A stretch of DNA of 64,000 bases from JANQHS01 sp965227315 (GTDB taxonomy: Bacteria > Bacteroidota > Bacteroidia > Cytophagales > CCMP332), in the NCBI GenBank assembly GCA_965227315.1, contig OZ245737.1, positions 2,914,001 to 2,978,000 on the forward strand, read 5' to 3'. The notes beneath the pieces are model-generated. The model had not been told where the DNA came from. It saw only the letters and a program-made list of their open reading frames with translations, and ran no database searches. The translations under genes and the position numbers were made by a program. This document shows, one piece after another, positions 25,143-33,429 of this stretch. Position 1 is the stretch's first letter, and the number at the start of each line of letters is the position of its first letter.

Positions 25143-25922
25143 ATGAGACACGGAAAGAAGTTCAATCACTTAGGCCGAAAGGCACCTCATAGAAAGGCCA
25201 TGCTGTCCAACATGGCTACTTCGCTGATCATCAATAAGAGGATCACCACAACTGTGGCAAAAGCGAAGGCTTTGAGGAAATATGTGGAGCCTTTGTTGAC
25301 CAAATCAAAAGAAGATACCACCCACTCGAGAAGAGTTGTATTTTCTTATCTGCAGGATAAAGATACCATCAAGGAATTGTTTGGTGCGGTAGCCGGTAAG
25401 ATCGCGGAAAGGCCAGGCGGCTATACCAGGATCATCAAGACAGGAAACCGTCTGGGTGACAATGCAGAGATGTGTATCATAGAGTTGGTGGACTACAACG
25501 AGCATTTGGTTAAAGAGCCCAAGAAGAAAACCACAAGAAGGAGCCGTAGGGGTGGATCTGCCAAAGCCGATACACCTAAGGCTGGTGCCTCTGCCGATGC
25601 TTCGGCACCCAAGGAAGAAGCGAAAGCGGAAGAGCCAAAGGCTGAAGCTCCCGTAGATGAAGTTAAGGCTGATGCCTCTGCTGAGGAGGCTACGGCTGAC
25701 AAGGAAGTTAAGGCTGAAGAGCCAAAAGAGCCAGCTTCTGCTGAAGCTCCTGCTGATGAAGAGACCAAAGCGGAAGAAACTCCAAAAGAGGAAGCTAAAG
25801 CAGAGGAGCCCAAGGAATCGGCCTCCGCTGGAGCTACGGCTGACAAGGAAGCTAAGGCGGAATCAAATGACGAATCGGCCTCCACAGAGGCTTCGACTGA
25901 CGAAGAAGAAAAGAAGGACTGA
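25143..25922 (+). CDS. rplQ: 50S ribosomal protein L17 with long acidic tail
   Basis: L17, 259 residues, about twice the usual length. The normal part is MRHGKKFNHLGRKAPHRKAMLSNMATSLI to about residue 125 (GGYTRIIKTGNRLGDNAEMCIIELVDYN). After a basic patch (KKKTTRRSRRGG) follows a tail of some 125 residues made of imperfect repeats of Ala, Glu, Lys, Asp, Pro (units like EEAKAEEPKAEA, ATADKEVKAEEPK). The tail resembles that of L15. The gene ends the ribosomal block; a terminator follows. Confidence 0.97.
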   Translation: MRHGKKFNHLGRKAPHRKAMLSNMATSLIINKRITTTVAKAKALRKYVEPLLTKSKEDTTHSRRVVFSYLQDKDTIKELFGAVAGKIAERPGGYTRIIKTGNRLGDNAEMCIIELVDYNEHLVKEPKKKTTRRSRRGGSAKADTPKAGASADASAPKEEAKAEEPKAEAPVDEVKADASAEEATADKEVKAEEPKEPASAEAPADEETKAEETPKEEAKAEEPKESASAGATADKEAKAESNDESASTEASTDEEEKKD

Positions 25923-25949
25923 TTGTTTCTACAAATTCAAATCTTGAAG

Positions 25950-25980
25950 GGGAATATTTTTATTAATATTCCCTTTTTTT
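25950..25980 (+). terminator. Intrinsic terminator after rplQ
   Basis: Perfect 9-bp stem GGGAATATT/AATATTCCC (25950-25958, 25965-25973), six-base loop, then seven T. It lies 27 bp after the rplQ stop and ends 10 bp before the carA ATG, closing the ribosomal block. Confidence 0.93.
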
Positions 25981-25990
25981 GTGCCCTGAA

Positions 25991-27100
25991 ATGACAAAGG
26001 AAAATCAACAGAAGAAGGCATTTCTCTTATTGGAGGACGGGACCTTTTTCGAAGGCAAAGCATTAGGGGATGATGGTACTGTAGGTGGCGAGATCTGTTT
26101 TAACACAGGCATGACCGGTTATCAGGAGATCTATACGGACCCATCCTATTATGGACAGATCATTATCAATACCCATCCCCATATCGGGAATTACGGAACG
26201 AAATCAGATGAAGAAGAGTCTGAGGGAGTCAAGTTTTCCGGACTGATCTGCAATGAGTTTTCAGATATCTTCTCCAGGGAGGATTCTGATGAATCGCTTC
26301 AGGATTACCTGAAAAGGCAAAAGATCGTAGGGATTTCGCATGTGGATACCAGGGGGCTTGTAAAGCATATCAGATCAAAGGGAGCTATGAATTGCCTGAT
26401 CTCCACCGAAACAGGGGAGCTTAATAAGCTTAGGCAAAAGTTAAGCGAGGTTCCCAATATGGATGGCCTGGAATTAAGCTCCAAGGTCAGTACCCGGAAG
26501 CCCTATGAACTTGGAGAAGAAGCGGGCGAGATCCGCGTAGCGGTTTTGGACCTGGGAGTGAAAAAAAGCATTCTCAACAACCTTGCTGATCGTGGATGTT
26601 ATTGCAGGGTATTTCCCCATGATACCGCCTTTGAGGATGTGATGGAATGGAAACCCGACGGAATTTTCATATCGAATGGGCCCGGGGATCCGGCTTCCAC
26701 GGGCTATGCGGTCGATTTTGTCAGGAAAGTTCTCGATCAAAAGATCCCATTATTCGGGATCTGTCTCGGACATCAGATCCTTTCATTGGCCAGTGGATTG
26801 AAAACATTCAAAATGCACCATGGGCATAGAGGATTAAATCATCCGGTTAAAAATCTCAAATCGGGTAAGTCTGAGATCACCAGTCAGAACCATGGCTTTA
26901 ATGTTTCGCCTTTCGAAGGAAAGGATTTCAAGAACCTGGAAGTAACCCATATCAATCTGAATGATGATACCATTGAAGGAATAGAGCGAACTGATGTTCC
27001 GGCCTTTTCGGTTCAGTATCATCCTGAAGCCTCACCTGGCCCTCATGACAGCAGATACCTGTTTGAGCAATTCGTTGAGCTAATCAAAAGCAATAGTTAA
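25991..27100 (+). CDS. carA: Carbamoyl-phosphate synthase small subunit
   Basis: Glutaminase subunit of carbamoyl-phosphate synthase (pyrimidine and arginine synthesis), 369 residues from ATG 25991. The N-terminal domain has LLLEDGTFFEGKALG and NTGMTGYQEIYTDPSY; the class I amidotransferase domain has GICLGHQILSLA (nucleophile Cys) and QYHPEASPGPHDS (catalytic His/Glu). Follows the rplQ terminator; no clear promoter was seen in the 10 bp between T-run and ATG, so the promoter may lie within or before the hairpin. Confidence 0.97.
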   Translation: MTKENQQKKAFLLLEDGTFFEGKALGDDGTVGGEICFNTGMTGYQEIYTDPSYYGQIIINTHPHIGNYGTKSDEEESEGVKFSGLICNEFSDIFSREDSDESLQDYLKRQKIVGISHVDTRGLVKHIRSKGAMNCLISTETGELNKLRQKLSEVPNMDGLELSSKVSTRKPYELGEEAGEIRVAVLDLGVKKSILNNLADRGCYCRVFPHDTAFEDVMEWKPDGIFISNGPGDPASTGYAVDFVRKVLDQKIPLFGICLGHQILSLASGLKTFKMHHGHRGLNHPVKNLKSGKSEITSQNHGFNVSPFEGKDFKNLEVTHINLNDDTIEGIERTDVPAFSVQYHPEASPGPHDSRYLFEQFVELIKSNS

Positions 27101-27108
27101 GGAAGACC

Positions 27109-28395
27109 ATGAGCAATATAGAACGCATTAAGGCAAGACAGATCCTCGATTCCAGAGGAAATCCAACCGTAGAGGTGGATGTCTGGACCTCTTACGGTAC
27201 TTTGGGACGGGCGGCGGTTCCTTCCGGAGCATCAACGGGAGTTCATGAGGCTGTGGAACTCAGGGATAACGGTGACCACTATATGGGTAAGGGGGTTCAT
27301 AATGCCTGTCAACATGTAAATGGCTCCATTCAGGAGAAGTTGGCGGGTATGTCCATCTTTGATCAGGTGGGTATCGATAACGCCATGTTGGAATTGGACG
27401 GGACAAGGAATAAGGGCAAGCTGGGAGCCAATGCCATTTTGGGTGTTTCTCTGGCAGTCGCTAAGGCTGCAGCTCAGGATGCGGGACTTCCCCTTTACCG
27501 ATACCTTGGAGGCGGTAATGCCAAGGTGCTTCCTGTTCCGATGATGAACATTCTCAATGGAGGAAGTCATGCCGACAATTCTATTGACTTCCAGGAATTC
27601 ATGATCATGCCGCATAATGCAGATTCGTTTTCTGAATCATTGCGTATGGGCGTGGAGGTTTTTCATCATCTCAAGAAAGTTCTGAAGGATCAGGGTCATT
27701 CGACGAATGTGGGAGATGAGGGCGGTTTTGCTCCGAACCTTGGTTCGAATGAAGAAGCCATAGAGGTTGTGTTGGCTGCAATTGAAAAGGCCGGTTATAA
27801 ACCCGGTGATGATATTTCCATAGCCATGGACGCGGCCTCTTCGGAATTTTACAATGAAAAGGAGGGCGTTTATCATTTCTTCAAATCTGATGGCAGGAAG
27901 CTCTCCTCTGTTGAGATGGCAAGCTATTGGAATGAATGGACAAGCAAATACCCGATTGTCTCTATAGAGGATGGTATGTGGGAAGATGATTGGGCAGGGT
28001 GGAAATCACTGACAGATCAGGTCGGTTCAAGGCTTCAGCTTGTCGGAGATGATCTTTTTGTAACCAATGTGGAAAGGCTGACAAAAGGTATTGAAGAAGG
28101 AATCGCGAATTCCATTCTGATCAAGGTCAACCAGATCGGAAGTCTCACCGAGACCTTTGATACGATTGAACTGGCAAAATCCGCTTCTTATTCCAATGTG
28201 ATCTCGCATCGTTCAGGGGAGACGGAGGATTCCACCATTGCCGATATTGCGGTGGCTACGAATGCCGGGCAGATCAAAACCGGCTCTGCCTCCAGATCGG
28301 ACAGGATGGCGAAATACAACCAATTATTGCGTATTGAGGAGGATTTGGGTTCTGAGGCAATATTCGCGGGAAAGCGTTATTTAAAAATTTCCTAA
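27109..28395 (+). CDS. eno: Enolase
   Basis: 2-phosphoglycerate to phosphoenolpyruvate in glycolysis, 428 residues, cytoplasmic. Diagnostic motifs: ARQILDSRGNPTVEVDV, AVPSGASTGVHEAVELRD, NGGSHADNSIDFQEFMIMP, GDEGGFAPNL, LIKVNQIGSLTET (catalytic Lys) and SHRSGETEDSTIADIAVAT. It lies 8 bp after carA, likely cotranscribed. Confidence 0.99.
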   Translation: MSNIERIKARQILDSRGNPTVEVDVWTSYGTLGRAAVPSGASTGVHEAVELRDNGDHYMGKGVHNACQHVNGSIQEKLAGMSIFDQVGIDNAMLELDGTRNKGKLGANAILGVSLAVAKAAAQDAGLPLYRYLGGGNAKVLPVPMMNILNGGSHADNSIDFQEFMIMPHNADSFSESLRMGVEVFHHLKKVLKDQGHSTNVGDEGGFAPNLGSNEEAIEVVLAAIEKAGYKPGDDISIAMDAASSEFYNEKEGVYHFFKSDGRKLSSVEMASYWNEWTSKYPIVSIEDGMWEDDWAGWKSLTDQVGSRLQLVGDDLFVTNVERLTKGIEEGIANSILIKVNQIGSLTETFDTIELAKSASYSNVISHRSGETEDSTIADIAVATNAGQIKTGSASRSDRMAKYNQLLRIEEDLGSEAIFAGKRYLKIS

Positions 28396-28420
28396 TTTTA
28401 GATAACCAATTAGTCAAACC

Positions 28421-28711
28421 ATGAAGCGGCTGAAAGCTCTTTCGAGGAATTATTACATAGTCCTGACTGCCATTTTCTTTTTCTGGATGATCTTTTTCGA
28501 CTCCAACAGCCTAATCGGTGTCTATAATGTTAAATCCAAGATCGCTGATCTTGAAGATCAAAAAGCCTATTACGAAGAAAAGATCGTCGAAGTCCGTGAA
28601 ACCCGAGATGAGCTTCTGACAGATTCAGAAAAGCTGGAAAAATTCGCCCGTGAAAAATACCTTATGAAACGGGAGGAAGAAGACTTATACGTTATTCAGA
28701 CGGAAGAGTAA
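28421..28711 (+). CDS. FtsB/DivIC-like septum formation protein
   Basis: 96-residue protein with one membrane helix (about residues 12-28, YIVLTAIFFFWMIFF) followed by a coiled coil (KSKIADLEDQKAYYEEKIVEVRETRDEL), and a C-terminal segment KLEKFAREKYLMKREEEDLYVI typical of FtsB/DivIC family proteins of the divisome. In this phylum the gene usually follows eno. It is 25 bp downstream of eno; the subfamily (FtsB or DivIC) is not separated by sequence alone. Confidence 0.85.
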   Translation: MKRLKALSRNYYIVLTAIFFFWMIFFDSNSLIGVYNVKSKIADLEDQKAYYEEKIVEVRETRDELLTDSEKLEKFAREKYLMKREEEDLYVIQTEE

Positions 28712-28744
28712 TCCAAAAAGACGTTATTACCCATGTTCACAATT

Positions 28745-28768
28745 GATCAGAAAATCTCTTTTCTGATC
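28745..28768. terminator. Inverted repeat at a convergent junction
   Basis: Perfect 10-bp stem GATCAGAAAA/TTTTCTGATC with loop TCTC. It lies between the FtsB-like gene (+) and the oppositely oriented dehydrogenase (-), and includes the last codons and stop of the latter. The A/T run is within the stem, so it could work as a bidirectional terminator. Confidence 0.65.
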
Positions 28769-29835
28769 CCAAGTTCGTCTTTCAACAACATCAGGCTGAC
28801 CACCACCTTGTCCAGCAAGGGAATGCCATTTTTTGATCTTACTTTTTCCATTTCAAGTTCAGGCTCGCCGGGAATCACTATACCCTGATCTTCGTCTGTG
28901 GGAGCGGCATTCTTGAAAGCCTTGATCCAGGTATCCATATTGTTTAAGAAGGAATCCTGGTCCTGGAATGCGTCTACGCTCATGGCGCCGAAAAAATGAC
29001 CGATACCTTCTCCTACCGGATCGCTTGGCGGATCAAGGAAACTAACAAAAGGAGGGACCCATGGACCAAAATTGGCATGAGACAATACTCCTGAAAAAAT
29101 ATCCACCCAGGAGCCAAGTATAAATCCCTTATGGGAACCATGATCGCGATCACCACCCAAGGGCAACAAGGCCCCACCCTGCTTGAGCTCAGATGGATCA
29201 GTGGAAGGATGACCGTCAATATCCTGTATCCATCCAATTGGGGCTTCTTTGTTTTCCCTTTGAAGGATCTCCAGTTTTCCATTGGCTGCGGTGGTGGTGG
29301 CAAAGTCGCCTACAAAATCCGGAAAGGACTTCGAAGGAATGGCCACCGCAATGGGGTTGGTTCCCAGCATTTTGTCTGTAGAAAAAGTCGGCGCTACCAA
29401 AGGGCTTGCATTGGTCATGGCAATGCCGATCAGCTTTTCTTTGGAGGCCATCATCGCATGATAACCCGCGATGCCAAAATGATTGGAGTTCTTAACCGCC
29501 ACCCATCCTGTGCCAACTTCCTTGGCTTTCTCGATGGCGATTCCCATGGCATAAGGAGCCACGGTCAGGCCAATTCCCTTGTCCCCATCCACTGTGGCGG
29601 TCGAGGGAGATTCCCGAACGATTGAGGGCGCGGCTGCAGAGTTGATCCTCCCCTTTGACCAAAGCCGGTGATATCCTTCCAGCCTGGCTACCCCATGGCT
29701 GTCGATACCTCGCAGGTCGGCAGAAACCAGAACTGTGGCCGCCAGCTCAGCGTCTTTTTCTGCCCATCCCATTTTCAGGAAGGCCTCATAAACAAAAGCC
29801 TTTAAATGCTCAACCTGTGCGATTCTATGACTCAT
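28747..29835 (-). CDS. Malate/L-lactate dehydrogenase family (Ldh_2) oxidoreductase
   Basis: NAD(P)-dependent 2-hydroxyacid dehydrogenase, 362 residues. Motifs of the Ldh_2 family: DLRGIDSHGVARLEGY near residue 50, NSNHFGIAGYHAMMASKE near residue 116, GTNPIAVAIPS and GSHKGFILG. Substrate (malate, lactate, ureidoglycolate or similar) cannot be fixed by sequence alone. It is divergent from the carboxylase gene with 127 bp between, and ends in a terminator-like repeat. Confidence 0.88.
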   Translation of the reverse strand: MSHRIAQVEHLKAFVYEAFLKMGWAEKDAELAATVLVSADLRGIDSHGVARLEGYHRLWSKGRINSAAAPSIVRESPSTATVDGDKGIGLTVAPYAMGIAIEKAKEVGTGWVAVKNSNHFGIAGYHAMMASKEKLIGIAMTNASPLVAPTFSTDKMLGTNPIAVAIPSKSFPDFVGDFATTTAANGKLEILQRENKEAPIGWIQDIDGHPSTDPSELKQGGALLPLGGDRDHGSHKGFILGSWVDIFSGVLSHANFGPWVPPFVSFLDPPSDPVGEGIGHFFGAMSVDAFQDQDSFLNNMDTWIKAFKNAAPTDEDQGIVIPGEPELEMEKVRSKNGIPLLDKVVVSLMLLKDELGIRKEIF

Positions 29836-29886
29836 TCAAATGTTGATTTGGGTTGCTTGGAGGCATAATTCTCCGCTAAGTTTTCT

Positions 29887-29961
29887 CAAACAAGAATTCA
29901 TGTTGTGAATCAGTGGCAAAGTAGGGAATAATCCCTTTTTTTGCCTCCCAAACAAGAATTC
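29887..29961 (+). repeat. 13-bp direct repeat before the carboxylase gene
   Basis: CAAACAAGAATTC is present at 29887-29899 and again at 29949-29961, directly before the carboxylase ATG (29963). The 127-bp divergent region shows no convincing TTTG/TAnnTTTG promoter; the repeats could be binding sites for a regulator, but two copies of an A-rich 13-mer may also be chance. Confidence 0.45.
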
Positions 29962-29962
29962 T

Positions 29963-31531
29963 ATGGCCAGGGAAATTTCCAAGTCGCTCAAAACTAAGCT
30001 TGAAAATCTTGAATTAAAAAACCATGAAGCTGAAAAGGGGGGTGGTGAAAAGAGGATCGACAGCCAGCATAAAAAAGGTAAGCTTACTGCAAGGGAAAGG
30101 ATTGAGATCCTTCTCGACCCCGGAAGCTTTCAGGAAACCGGAAAATTCGTAGTACATCGTTCGACGATGTTCGGCCTTGAGAAGCAGCAATTTCTAGGTG
30201 ATGGTGTTGTGACAGGGTTTGGAACCATAGACGGCCGTCTGGTCTATGTCTTTTCCCAGGATTTTACCGTGTTCGGAGGAAGTCTCTCGGAAGCTCATGC
30301 GGAGAAGATCGTTAAGGTGATGGATCTGGCCATGAAGAATGGAGCCCCGATCATCGGATTAAATGACAGTGGAGGCGCACGTATTCAGGAAGGTGTGGTT
30401 TCCCTGGGTGGTTATGCGGATATATTCTATAGAAACACCCTTGCGAGCGGATTGATACCGCAGATATCTGCCATTTTGGGTCCATGTGCCGGAGGTGCGG
30501 TTTATTCTCCCGCAATTACCGATTTCATTATGATGGCCGAAAATACATCCTACATGTTTGTGACCGGTCCTAATGTGGTCAAGACCGTAACCGGAGAAGA
30601 GGTCAGTCAGGAGGATCTTGGTGGAGCGAGTGCACATTCAGCCAAAAGTGGCGTGGCCCACCATACATCTCCCAACGAAGTTGCCTGCTTGAACGACTTG
30701 AAAAAATTGCTGTCCTATATGCCATCCAATTGCGATGAGGATGCTCCAAGATTGGACTATGATGAGGACCAGGACGAACTGCGACCTGACCTGGATTCAT
30801 TGATCCCTGAATTGTCTAGCCATCCATACGATATGAAGGAGGTGGTTGAAGGGATCGTAGATCAGGAATCATTTTTTGAGATCCATAAGGACTATGCCGA
30901 AAATATGGTTGTGGGATTTGGACGTCTTGCCGGAAGAAGCATTGGAATTATCGCCAACCAGCCTGCGGTGTTAGCAGGGGTATTGGATATTAACTCCAGT
31001 AAAAAGGCTGCAAGGTTTGTTCGTTTTTGTGACAGCTTCAATATCCCGATGCTGGTACTTGTGGATGTTCCGGGATTCCTTCCAGGTACGGATCAGGAGT
31101 GGAACGGGATCATCACCAATGGTGCCAAGCTTCTCTTTGCCTTTTCCGAGTCTACCGTTCCCAGAATTACGGTGATCACCAGAAAAGCCTACGGCGGCGC
31201 ATATGATGTGATGAACTCCAAACATATTGGGGCTGATATGAATTTTGCCTGGCCAAGTGCTGAGATCGCGGTGATGGGAGCAAAAGGAGCTGCTGAGATC
31301 ATATTCAAAAAAGAGATCTCCGAGGCTAAGGATTCCCAAAAGATGCTGGATGAGAAGGTGCAGGACTACGAAGAGAAGTTTGCAACCCCCTACCGGGCCG
31401 CAGCGAGAGGGTATGTTGATGAAGTGATCAAACCCTCGGAGACAAGAATGAAGTGCATCAAGGCATTCGATATGGCTGAGAACAAGGCGGCACAGAACCC
31501 CAAGAAAAAACATGGCAATATTCCATTATAA
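29963..31531 (+). CDS. Acyl-CoA carboxylase beta subunit (propionyl-CoA carboxylase type)
   Basis: Carboxyltransferase subunit of a biotin-dependent acyl-CoA carboxylase, 522 residues. The N-terminal half has KGKLTARERIEILLDPGSF, SQDFTVFGGSLSEAHAEKI and GGARIQEGV; the C-terminal half has DVPGFLPGTDQEWNGIITNGAKLL and the oxyanion-hole type RKAYGGAYDVMNSKHIGADMN. The sequence is closest in pattern to propionyl-CoA carboxylase beta or methylmalonyl-CoA decarboxylase alpha. Together with meaB and the 2-oxoacid dehydrogenase genes elsewhere in the window it fits propionyl-CoA use. M42 peptidase follows after 9 bp. Confidence 0.93.
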   Translation: MAREISKSLKTKLENLELKNHEAEKGGGEKRIDSQHKKGKLTARERIEILLDPGSFQETGKFVVHRSTMFGLEKQQFLGDGVVTGFGTIDGRLVYVFSQDFTVFGGSLSEAHAEKIVKVMDLAMKNGAPIIGLNDSGGARIQEGVVSLGGYADIFYRNTLASGLIPQISAILGPCAGGAVYSPAITDFIMMAENTSYMFVTGPNVVKTVTGEEVSQEDLGGASAHSAKSGVAHHTSPNEVACLNDLKKLLSYMPSNCDEDAPRLDYDEDQDELRPDLDSLIPELSSHPYDMKEVVEGIVDQESFFEIHKDYAENMVVGFGRLAGRSIGIIANQPAVLAGVLDINSSKKAARFVRFCDSFNIPMLVLVDVPGFLPGTDQEWNGIITNGAKLLFAFSESTVPRITVITRKAYGGAYDVMNSKHIGADMNFAWPSAEIAVMGAKGAAEIIFKKEISEAKDSQKMLDEKVQDYEEKFATPYRAAARGYVDEVIKPSETRMKCIKAFDMAENKAAQNPKKKHGNIPL

Positions 31532-31540
31532 TTGAAGACT

Positions 31541-32614
31541 ATGAAGTTGAAGAAGAAGAGCATTGATTTTTTTGAAAAGTACCTGAACAACCCATCTCCA
31601 ACAGGTTTTGAGTCCAATGGGCAAAAGCTTTGGCTGGAATATATCAAGCCTTATATCGATGAATCAATAACCGATGCATACGGATCGGCTGTCGGGGTAA
31701 TCAACCCTGATAAGAAATTCAAGGTTGTGATCGAGGCCCATGCCGATGAGATCGGCTGGTTTGTAAACTACATCGATCCGAATGGCTACATCTATGTGGT
31801 AAAGAACGGCGGATCCGATCATCAGATCGCTCCTTCAATGAGGGTAAATATATTCGGGGATAAGGGTGTGGTTAAGGGAGTGTTTGGCTGGCCGGCGATC
31901 CATGTGCGTGATCGATTAAAAGAAGAGACTCCGGACCTGAAGAAGCTGACCATTGACGTAGGAGCCAGTTCCGACAAGGAGGTTGAGGAGATGGGTATTC
32001 ACGTGGGATCAGTGATCACCTTTGATGAGAACATGGATACTCTCAATGATCAGTACATCATTGCCAGGGCTTTGGATAACAGGGCGGGTGGATTTATGAT
32101 CGCTGAAGTGGCTCGCAAACTTCATGAGAGCAAAACAAAACTTCCCTTTTGTTTGTATGTGGTGAATTCCGTCCAGGAAGAGATAGGGCTTCGCGGTGCA
32201 GAAATGATCGCCGAGAGGTTAAATCCGGATGTGGCGATCATCACTGATGTTTGTCATGACACACAGAGCCCTATGTACAACAAAAAGGAAAGCGGTGATC
32301 TGGCCTGTGGGAAAGGACCGGTGATTTCCAGGGGTGCCTCTGTGCACAATGTGCTTTGCGACAAGATCATCAGCACTGCTCAAAAGAAGAAGATCCCGTT
32401 CCAAAGAATGGCCGCTTCAAGATGGACAGGTACCGATACCGATGCTTTTGCCTACTCAAATATGGGCGTGCCTTCGGCCCTGATCTCATTGCCATTGAAG
32501 TATATGCATACCACTGTGGAGATGGTGCATATGGATGATATTCAGGGTGTTATAGATCTGATTTTCAATACCCTCAAGGAGATCAAGTCGGGGGAAAAAT
32601 TCAGCTACTTGTAG
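31541..32614 (+). CDS. M42 family metallopeptidase (glutamyl aminopeptidase type)
   Basis: Cytoplasmic di-zinc aminopeptidase of 357 residues from ATG 31541 (MKLKKKSIDFFEKYLNNPSPTGFE). The metal and catalytic motifs are visible: EAHADEIGWFV, ARALDNRAGGFMIAE, NSVQEEIGLRGAE (catalytic Glu pair), TDVCHDT and the final histidine in HTTVEMVH. A TTG nine bases upstream is in frame but less likely. Probably cotranscribed with the carboxylase gene. Confidence 0.93.
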   Translation: MKLKKKSIDFFEKYLNNPSPTGFESNGQKLWLEYIKPYIDESITDAYGSAVGVINPDKKFKVVIEAHADEIGWFVNYIDPNGYIYVVKNGGSDHQIAPSMRVNIFGDKGVVKGVFGWPAIHVRDRLKEETPDLKKLTIDVGASSDKEVEEMGIHVGSVITFDENMDTLNDQYIIARALDNRAGGFMIAEVARKLHESKTKLPFCLYVVNSVQEEIGLRGAEMIAERLNPDVAIITDVCHDTQSPMYNKKESGDLACGKGPVISRGASVHNVLCDKIISTAQKKKIPFQRMAASRWTGTDTDAFAYSNMGVPSALISLPLKYMHTTVEMVHMDDIQGVIDLIFNTLKEIKSGEKFSYL

Positions 32615-32733
32615 TCCAAAAAATCACCTGAACCCTAATTTATCCGCCTTTACCACTGTTCAAAGGCTATACTGATTTTCATGCTTTTGGACTCCGGAAA
32701 ATCCGGTGTAAGTAGTACTAATTGCAGAACACC

Positions 32734-32754
32734 ATTGGTTTCTTCTTAACCAAT
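32734..32754. terminator. Inverted repeat between convergent genes
   Basis: ATTGGTT / AACCAAT, 7 bp, seven-base loop, at the junction of the M42 peptidase (+) and GyrI-like (-) genes. A smaller hairpin CCGGA-AAA-TCCGG lies at 32694-32706. Both could serve as terminators; no long T-run is present. Confidence 0.5.
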
Positions 32755-33384
32755 TTATTCGACTTTAAATCTGAGTATGGTTTTGAGTTTCTCTACAGGT
32801 ACCTTCCTGAAATCCGAAAGGTAGATTTCCCTATGGACCTTGGAACTTCGGGTAAGACCCTCCTTATCTGCGAATTCCTCCATTTGTCGGAAACTGACCG
32901 GTTCATCATCGAAACTACCGATATGAAGCATTTGGATGCATTTCCCATCTTTGATCGTTTCCAATTTTGCCCTTTCGAGCATAGGGTTGGGCTTTTTTTG
33001 CCGGGATTGTTGGAGTTTTTCCACGAAAAAGGCTTCAGAGATAAAATCAGGTTGCCTGATCATGATATCAAAGACCAGATCGTCCTTGTTTAAGGTGCCG
33101 TCATATTCTTTTATGGCCTTAGGATTAAGGCTCCAAATCCCTTCAAGCGGATAGACGGTGTAATCGGTATATCCGGTGGGTTTTTCATCAAGTTTTTTGA
33201 GGCCCATTTTTATCGCGTACGAAACAGTGTAAAGGGCCTCGACACAAGCGGCAAACACTTCCCCATTTGGGTTTCCTTCACCCGAGATGGTGACAAATTG
33301 AAAGGCGGGGACCTCTATGATCTCAGGTTTGGCCTTTGGGCTGTAATAGGCTTTTTCCTGTTTTTTCCACTCGTGTTTCTCCAT
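32755..33384 (-). CDS. GyrI-like small-molecule-binding protein
   Basis: 209 residues (MEKHEWKKQEKAYYSPKAKP...). It fits the COG4832 / GyrI-like (SOUL/AraC effector-binding) fold: IIEVPAFQFVTISGEGNPNGEVFAACVEALYTVSYAIK at the start and REIYLSDFRKVPVEKLKTILRF at the end. These proteins bind small hydrophobic or cationic molecules and stand alone here without DNA-binding domain, so a transcription role is unlikely. Located downstream of aroA, 45 bp away, possibly in the same transcript. Confidence 0.85.
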   Translation of the reverse strand: MEKHEWKKQEKAYYSPKAKPEIIEVPAFQFVTISGEGNPNGEVFAACVEALYTVSYAIKMGLKKLDEKPTGYTDYTVYPLEGIWSLNPKAIKEYDGTLNKDDLVFDIMIRQPDFISEAFFVEKLQQSRQKKPNPMLERAKLETIKDGKCIQMLHIGSFDDEPVSFRQMEEFADKEGLTRSSKVHREIYLSDFRKVPVEKLKTILRFKVE

Positions 33385-33429
33385 GCTAAACTATTGGATT
33401 CCAAACCCGAATTTATGGATTTTCATTTT

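Noticed and set aside
25493..25885. Ser/Ala-rich minus-strand frame over the rplQ tail
   Set aside because: It is the complement of the Lys/Glu/Ala repeat codons, not an independent gene.
29923..29943. Small hairpin AGGGA/TCCCT with T-run as a terminator
   Set aside because: Only 5 bp of stem and no plus-strand gene upstream that would need it; not reported as a feature.
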